The notes under the pieces are model-generated. The model had not been told where the DNA came from. It was given only the letters and a program-made list of their open reading frames with translations, and did not search any database. The translations under genes were made by a program, and so were the position numbers. Shown here one piece after another: positions 6,387 to 10,465 of a DNA stretch of 10,465 nucleotides. The DNA is from Balneolales bacterium (GTDB lineage Bacteria; Bacteroidota; Rhodothermia; Balneolales; Natronogracilivirgulaceae). The first letter of the stretch is position 1, and each line of letters begins with the position of its first letter. The stretch lies in assembly GCA_007135895.1 (NCBI GenBank), contig SLHZ01000223.1:1-10465 (forward strand), in the 5' to 3' direction.

Positions 6387-7268
6387 ATGAGCCTCGGTTA
6401 TGTGATCAAAGAAGGGTTCTCCGGTTTCCGAAGAACCAAACTGGCCAGCTTCACTTCCGTGACGGCCCTGGTCATAGCCCTGCTGCTGGTAGGGCTCATG
6501 GCGCGGCTTGGCTACAACGGTTTCCAGGTTTTGCAGGGTCTTAAACAATCCATCGATGTTGAAGTCTTTCTGCTTGATATTGACCGGCAGCGCACATTGC
6601 GTATCGAGCAGGATCTGCTGGCCTATGCAATGGTGACCGGAGTGGATTACATCAGTAAAAGCGATGCCGAAGAGATCTTCCGCCGTGAGTTCGGTACGGA
6701 AGGAGAATCACTGGCTGATCTGAAATTTCTGCCGGCTTCGTTTCGAATAAACCTGGCACCGGAAGCGACTGCGGCCGAAATCAACCAACTGGTCTTGGAA
6801 ATCGGGCGTTTTCAAGGCGTTGATGAAGTTGTTTTCAACCAGCAACTGCTGGAAATACTCGAAGAACGGCTGGAAACACTGGTGGCAGTCGGAGCCGGTG
6901 TCGGTATCTTTATCCTTTTTACCGCTGTAGTCCTGGTATTTAATACCATCCGGCTGACCATCTATGCCAAAAGAAAGATCATTCGCACCATGAAACTTGT
7001 CGGCGCCACCAATGGTTTTATCCGCCGTCCGTTTTTAATGGAGGGACTCATCCAGAGTATGATCGCCGCCCTGCTGGCAACCGGTTTGCTCTGGCTCGTA
7101 TTCCGGTTCGTGATACCCCGGTATATACCTCAATTCGGGGTTCTGGCATGGCCGTATGGAGAGTGGTATTATCTGACAGGATTTCTCGTCTTGCTGTCGC
7201 TGATCCTGGGCCTCTGGGGCAGCCTGTGGGCCACGCGGAAATTCATCCATACCACCGAGATCGGGTGA
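6387..7268 (+). CDS. ftsX: Cell division protein FtsX (permease-like)
   Basis: Inner-membrane partner of the ATPase FtsE; the FtsEX complex relays divisome signals to periplasmic cell-wall hydrolases. The 293 residues show the expected topology: a cytoplasmic N-terminus, membrane helix 1 at about 22-39, a periplasmic domain at about 40-165, then helices at about 167-187, 222-243 and 260-282. The signature NTIRLTIYAKRKIIRTMKLVGATNGFIRRPF runs across residues 186-216, with the conserved MKLVGAT at 202-208. ATG 6387 has no Shine-Dalgarno sequence and directly follows a tandem duplication. ftsE is not in the window; in many bacteria of this assemblage it is encoded elsewhere. It probably shares a transcript with cinA and the outer-membrane gene, and is convergent with fur. 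Confidence 0.95.
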   Translation: MSLGYVIKEGFSGFRRTKLASFTSVTALVIALLLVGLMARLGYNGFQVLQGLKQSIDVEVFLLDIDRQRTLRIEQDLLAYAMVTGVDYISKSDAEEIFRREFGTEGESLADLKFLPASFRINLAPEATAAEINQLVLEIGRFQGVDEVVFNQQLLEILEERLETLVAVGAGVGIFILFTAVVLVFNTIRLTIYAKRKIIRTMKLVGATNGFIRRPFLMEGLIQSMIAALLATGLLWLVFRFVIPRYIPQFGVLAWPYGEWYYLTGFLVLLSLILGLWGSLWATRKFIHTTEIG

Positions 7269-7296
7269 GAAAACGTTACTTTTACGGGGTGAGTAC

Positions 7297-7410
7297 GGTG
7301 GTTTGAACTGGCTGAATTACCGGTCTGCTGATTCGCTGAAAGACCGGTGGTTTAACCGGCTGAATTACCGGTCTGCTGATTCGCTGAAAGACCCGTGGTT
7401 TGACTGGCTT
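7297..7410. repeat. 48/49-base tandem repeat (about 2.3 copies) between convergent ftsX and fur
   Basis: Copy 1 is 7297-7345 (49 bases), copy 2 is 7346-7393 (48 bases) and a partial third copy is 7394-7410. Copies 1 and 2 are nearly identical, differing by a one-base indel and a T/C change. Perfect arms ACCGGTC (7319-7325) and GACCGGT (7342-7348) allow an RNA stem of about 14 pairs with several G-U (7313-7326 with 7341-7354) and a 14-base loop. No T tract follows, so it is not a classic intrinsic terminator, though its place between converging genes suits a termination or insulation role. Short frames through it on either strand are not convincing genes. Confidence 0.85.
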
Positions 7411-7441
7411 AGCCCGGCGGGTGCTCAGCGTGGCTGTGGCG

Positions 7442-7951
7442 CTACTTCTGACCAGAACGGACTTTCTTTCTTCGTGAGGCATCATCCGTTTTTTCACAGG
7501 TATCCGGATTCTTGCAAGTCCCGTAAAACTGCAGGGAGTGCCCGTCAATCTCGAAATTGTGAATGGTCTGCAGCATATCCTTGATTTCCTGAATCCGGGG
7601 ATCACAGAATTCGATCACCTTGCCGCATTCGCTGCAGATCATGTGATCATGCTGCCGGTAAGCATAGGCCCGTTCGTAAATCGACTGGTTTTTCCCGAAC
7701 TGATGTTTTTGGACCAGACCGCACTCCAGCAAAAGGTCGAGTGTGTTGTATACCGTTGCCCTCGAAACACGGTACCCAATGTTCTTCATACGGAAAAACA
7801 TGTCATCGGCATCGAAATGGCCGTCAGCCCGGTATATTTCCTCCAGGACCATAAAGCGTTCCGGTGTCTGCCGGTGCTTTTTTTCTTTCAGGTAAGACCG
7901 GAAGATTTCTTTGACTTCATCGATGAGTTTGTCATCGGCAGGTTGTGCCAT
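7442..7951 (-). CDS. fur: Fur-family ferric uptake / metal-responsive repressor
   Basis: Metal-sensing DNA-binding repressor. Residues about 10-85 form the winged-helix domain, with the recognition helix region RVSRATVYNTLDLL (61-74). DGHFDADDMF (43-52) and HDHMICSECGKVIEFCD (101-117) hold the metal ligands of the family, and C106-C109 with C146-C152 form the likely structural zinc site. HDHMIC-ECGKVIEF is closest to Fur proper; PerR or Zur cannot be excluded from sequence alone. At 169 residues it is slightly longer than usual, because of a basic tail (RRKKVRSGQK) after the last cysteine. The start is ATG 7951. It lies 104 bases downstream of the cysteine desulfurase on the same strand and is convergent with ftsX. 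AT-rich hexamers upstream could be an autoregulatory site. Confidence 0.93.
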   Translation of the reverse strand: MAQPADDKLIDEVKEIFRSYLKEKKHRQTPERFMVLEEIYRADGHFDADDMFFRMKNIGYRVSRATVYNTLDLLLECGLVQKHQFGKNQSIYERAYAYRQHDHMICSECGKVIEFCDPRIQEIKDMLQTIHNFEIDGHSLQFYGTCKNPDTCEKTDDASRRKKVRSGQK

Positions 7952-7969
7952 GATGGTGTGATCCTGTAA

Positions 7970-7994
7970 TTGATAATGGTTGCCTGATGATAAG
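7970..7994. promoter_or_regulatory. Weak candidate Fur-type operator upstream of fur
   Basis: Upstream of the fur ATG the sequence contains GATAAT (7972-7977) and TGATGATAA (7985-7993), hexamers like those of the Fur box, but separated by a GC-containing stretch. The match to the 19-base consensus is poor, so autoregulation is only a suggestion. Confidence 0.2.
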
Positions 7995-8055
7995 GTATGA
8001 CAATTCGGGAAAAAATTCCGCGTTTCTGTCTTCCTGCAGGCAGTATGAATGTAAT

Positions 8056-9216
8056 TTATTTCGCCGGATGAGTATGGCGCGATATGATCTCACGCAGCTG
8101 ATCAACCGTTTCATCCACCTGGGCTGTCGTGTTATCTTTGCCGAAACTGAAACGCAGTGTGGATCTTGCCGTATCCGGGCTGTTGCCCATGGCCATGATC
8201 ACATGGGAGGGTTTGATCGTCCCGGATGTGCATGCGGAACCGTTGGAGCAGCAGATACCTTCGATATCCAGATTGAGCAACAGCATTTCTCCATCCAGCG
8301 GCATTCCTTCCGGGTCGAAGAAGGTGACACTCAGTATTGTCTCCAGGCCAGCCTCCGTATCCCCGTTGAAGCGGACCTGCCGGCCGAAAGCATCATCAAG
8401 ACGGCCCATCATCTGTTTTTTTAGCCTGCGGTTGCGCTGGCGCCTGTCATCCATCTCTTCCGCAGCCAGTTGCAGCGCCCTGCCCATGCCGGCTATACCC
8501 GGCACGTTGAGCGTTCCGGCCCTTCGTCCCCGCTCCTGCGATCCGCCCAGCATCCAGGCAGACCAGGGGGTGCCTGAACGGACATACAGAGCGCCTGTTC
8601 CTTTGGGGCCATTGAATTTGTGGGCGCTTATGCTCAGCAGGTCAACCCCCAGCTCCTGAACATCCAGCGGTACCTTGCCGGCTGTCTGGACGGCATCACA
8701 GTGGAACGGAATGTCTTTTTTACGGCATAATTCCGCCAGTTCTCCAACGGGATGCATGGTGCCGGTTTCGTTGTTCGCATGCATCAGGCTGACCAGTGCG
8801 GTGTCTTCATCCAGAAGTGGTGCAAGGGTTTCCGGATGGATTTTGCCGGTTTCATCGAGGGCAACGTGGACCACTTCATACCCTGTAGCCGCCGCCCGCT
8901 CCGCCGGCTCCAGGACAGCCTTGTGTTCGGTCAGGGCCGTTATAATCCGCTTCTGAGGCCGGTTTTGAAGGATGCCGAAAAAAGCGGCATTGATACTCTC
9001 GGTTCCGCTGCCGGTGAAGATGATTTCTGAGACATCGCAACCGATCACATCCGCTATGACCCTTCTCCACTGGTCTGTTGCAACGGCAGATTTACGCCCC
9101 ATATGATGCGGGGAGCTCGCATTGCCGTAATCGTCGCCGAAAAAAGGCATCATGGCCTGAAGAACACGGGCGTCTAATGGTGTTGTAGCGGCATGGTCCA
9201 GGTAGATTGTTGACAT
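8056..9216 (-). CDS. Cysteine desulfurase, NifS/IscS class
   Basis: PLP enzyme that takes sulfur from L-cysteine, forming alanine and a persulfide passed to Fe-S cluster assembly or tRNA thiolation. YLDHAATTPL (5-14) is the typical N-terminus. H98 (TEHKAV), D174 (HCDAVQTAGK), H199-K200 (SISAHKFNGPKG, the PLP lysine) and the catalytic loop CSNGSACTSG with C329 are all present, and RFSFG (355-359) closes the fold. The loop form is that of the NifS/IscS group rather than SufS. At 386 residues it is family-sized. No IscU, IscR or MnmA lies beside it, so its sulfur acceptor is unknown; Fur downstream suggests an iron link. ATG 9216 follows an A-rich stretch without a clear Shine-Dalgarno sequence. 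Divergent from pgk. Confidence 0.94.
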   Translation of the reverse strand: MSTIYLDHAATTPLDARVLQAMMPFFGDDYGNASSPHHMGRKSAVATDQWRRVIADVIGCDVSEIIFTGSGTESINAAFFGILQNRPQKRIITALTEHKAVLEPAERAAATGYEVVHVALDETGKIHPETLAPLLDEDTALVSLMHANNETGTMHPVGELAELCRKKDIPFHCDAVQTAGKVPLDVQELGVDLLSISAHKFNGPKGTGALYVRSGTPWSAWMLGGSQERGRRAGTLNVPGIAGMGRALQLAAEEMDDRRQRNRRLKKQMMGRLDDAFGRQVRFNGDTEAGLETILSVTFFDPEGMPLDGEMLLLNLDIEGICCSNGSACTSGTIKPSHVIMAMGNSPDTARSTLRFSFGKDNTTAQVDETVDQLREIISRHTHPAK

Positions 9217-9238
9217 GTTCTTTTTTTCATAGTATATA

Positions 9239-9269
9239 CATCTGCCCCTTGTATTTTTAACAGCAGATG
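9239..9269. repeat. Seven-base inverted repeat between the desulfurase and pgk
   Basis: CATCTGC (9239-9245) and GCAGATG (9263-9269) are perfect inverted arms around a 17-base AT-rich spacer. They lie in the 137-base divergent intergenic region, where promoters for both genes should be. On the minus strand a TATA-rich -10-like element (TATACT, within 9230-9238) sits at the edge of one arm. Possible operator for either gene. Confidence 0.45.
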
Positions 9270-9353
9270 ATCACTTTTGTTGTCTATCTTTATAAATACC
9301 GACACAAAAATTACTGCTGTAAAATAACGATTTAACCAAAATTTCCCGAAACA

Positions 9354-10465
9354 ATGGCAAAACTCTCCCTGACTGATCTGGATTTGAAAAACAAAACCGT
9401 CGTTATGCGGGTCGATTTCAATGTGCCGCTGAAAAATGGCGTAATCACCGATGATAATCGCATCCGGCAGGCCCTTCCCAGCATCCGCCATGTAACCGGT
9501 GCCGGGGCAAAGCTGGTTCTTCTGAGTCATCTTGGCCGGCCCAAGGGTGAACGCAACCCGGAGTTCACTCTCAGACCCGTGGCCAAACACCTGGGCACCC
9601 TTGTCGAAACCAACGTGCACTTCGCCGAAGACTGCATCGGTGAAAAAGCCGCAGCGATTATTGAAAAGGCCGAAATGGGCGAAATTGTCCTGCTGGAAAA
9701 TGTCCGTTTCCATGCCGGTGAGACGAAAAACGACCCAGAACTTTCAAAGGCGCTGGCCGCCCACGGCGATGTGTTCGTCAATGATGCCTTCGGCAGCAGC
9801 CACAGAGCCCATTGCTCCGTTGCCGGTATCACCACGTACCTGCAGCCGGCAGCTTCCGGTTTCCTGCTGCAAAAAGAGATTGCCTACCTCCAGGAGAGCA
9901 TTGAAAAGCCGAAACGCCCCTTTGTTGCCGTACTGGGCGGAGCCAAAGTGTCCGACAAGATCGGAGTGATTGAAAACCTCATCTCCCGGGTAGATACCAT
10001 AATCATCGGTGGGGGAATGACCTATACCTTCTTCAAGGCACTGGATCTTCCGGTCGGTAAATCTCTGCTCGAAGCCGACAAAGTGGACCTGGCTGCCACT
10101 CTGCTTGAAAAAGCGGAGAAGCAAAAGGTGGAAATCCTGCTGCCGGTCGACTCGGTGATCGGACGTGAATTCAAGAATGATACCGAATCGAAAACAGTGG
10201 GCCGGGATGGCATCGAAGACGACTGGATGGCTCTTGACATCGGTCCCGAGTCCGCAAAACTGTTTGTCCGCAAAATTGAAGAAGCCGGCACGGTGATTTG
10301 GAACGGACCCATGGGCGTCTTTGAAATGGATGCTTTTGCCAAGGGAACCTTTGCCGTGGCCCGGGCCATGAGCAAGGCAACCGAAAAAGGCGCAGTGACC
10401 ATTATCGGCGGGGGTGACTCGGCCGCGGAAATAAAAAAAGCCGGACTCCAGGAAAAAGTGTCCCA
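9354..10465 (+). CDS. pgk: Phosphoglycerate kinase, 3' end cut by window edge
   Basis: Glycolytic enzyme transferring phosphate from 1,3-bisphosphoglycerate to ADP. The first 370 codons are present, of the roughly 395 expected. VVMRVDFNVPL with D21 and N23, LLSHLGRPKG, LLENVRFHAGE, FVNDAFGSSHRAHCS and VLGGAKVSDKIG mark the N-terminal substrate-binding half. VIWNGPMGVFE and IIGGGDSAAEIKKAG mark the nucleotide-binding half. The missing end should hold the C-terminal glycine-rich THVSTGGGASLE-like motif. ATG 9354 is preceded by an A-rich leader with no Shine-Dalgarno sequence. Divergent from the cysteine desulfurase. The reading frame is open to the window edge with no frameshift. Confidence 0.97.
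   Translation, partial: MAKLSLTDLDLKNKTVVMRVDFNVPLKNGVITDDNRIRQALPSIRHVTGAGAKLVLLSHLGRPKGERNPEFTLRPVAKHLGTLVETNVHFAEDCIGEKAAAIIEKAEMGEIVLLENVRFHAGETKNDPELSKALAAHGDVFVNDAFGSSHRAHCSVAGITTYLQPAASGFLLQKEIAYLQESIEKPKRPFVAVLGGAKVSDKIGVIENLISRVDTIIIGGGMTYTFFKALDLPVGKSLLEADKVDLAATLLEKAEKQKVEILLPVDSVIGREFKNDTESKTVGRDGIEDDWMALDIGPESAKLFVRKIEEAGTVIWNGPMGVFEMDAFAKGTFAVARAMSKATEKGAVTIIGGGDSAAEIKKAGLQEKVS

Noticed and set aside
7282..7605. Minus-strand frame reading FQRISRPVIQPV repeats, and a plus-strand frame from 7303 reading LNYRSADSLKD repeats
   Set aside because: Both are passive translations of the 48/49-base minisatellite, and both run into fur in another frame or antisense. No start signal supports them.
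9174..9713. Long minus-strand frames opposite the start of pgk
   Set aside because: Pgk motifs are unambiguous on the plus strand; these are shadows of its codon structure.

Overview
The window looks like chromosomal housekeeping DNA from a Gram-negative member of the Bacteroidota/Balneolota/Rhodothermota assemblage. This is an inference. It rests on an outer-membrane beta-barrel with a TonB-type plug, start codons that mostly lack a Shine-Dalgarno sequence (pyrE, ftsX, pgk, the cysteine desulfurase), moderate GC content and the protein flavours seen. No phage, plasmid, IS, CRISPR, tRNA or rRNA sequence was recognised. No gap between genes exceeds 300 bases; the longest (7269-7441) is largely a tandem repeat.

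Left block, minus strand, read right to left: pgsA (2855-2235) overlaps pgpA (2238-1756) by four bases, GTGA. Together they form phosphatidylglycerol, PgsA making phosphatidylglycerophosphate and PgpA dephosphorylating it. After 102 bases come pyrE (1653-1003) and then miaB (951-1, cut by the window edge). The pyrE-miaB junction holds a 14-codon mini-ORF, and miaB appears to start at TTG with an arginine/aspartate/serine-rich repeat tail.

Central block, plus strand: cinA starts after a near-consensus sigma-70 promoter divergent from pgsA. It overlaps by four bases (TTGA) a 693-residue TonB-plug outer-membrane protein, followed 50 bases later by ftsX. Tight spacing and no visible terminator suggest one transcript, although NMN deamidation, outer-membrane transport and divisome control have no obvious common pathway.

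Right block: a Fur-family repressor (7951-7442) and a class V cysteine desulfurase (9216-8056) lie on the minus strand, the latter upstream. They link iron sensing with sulfur mobilisation for Fe-S clusters or thiolated tRNA. Divergent from the desulfurase is pgk (from 9354), which runs off the right edge.

The genes themselves are ordinary. The unexplained signal is in short repeats: two 12-base in-frame minisatellites coding for protein N-termini (miaB and the outer-membrane protein), a 19-base tandem duplication touching the ftsX start codon, a 48/49-base hairpin-forming minisatellite between ftsX and fur, and inverted repeats in three promoter regions. No convincing novel multi-gene system was found.
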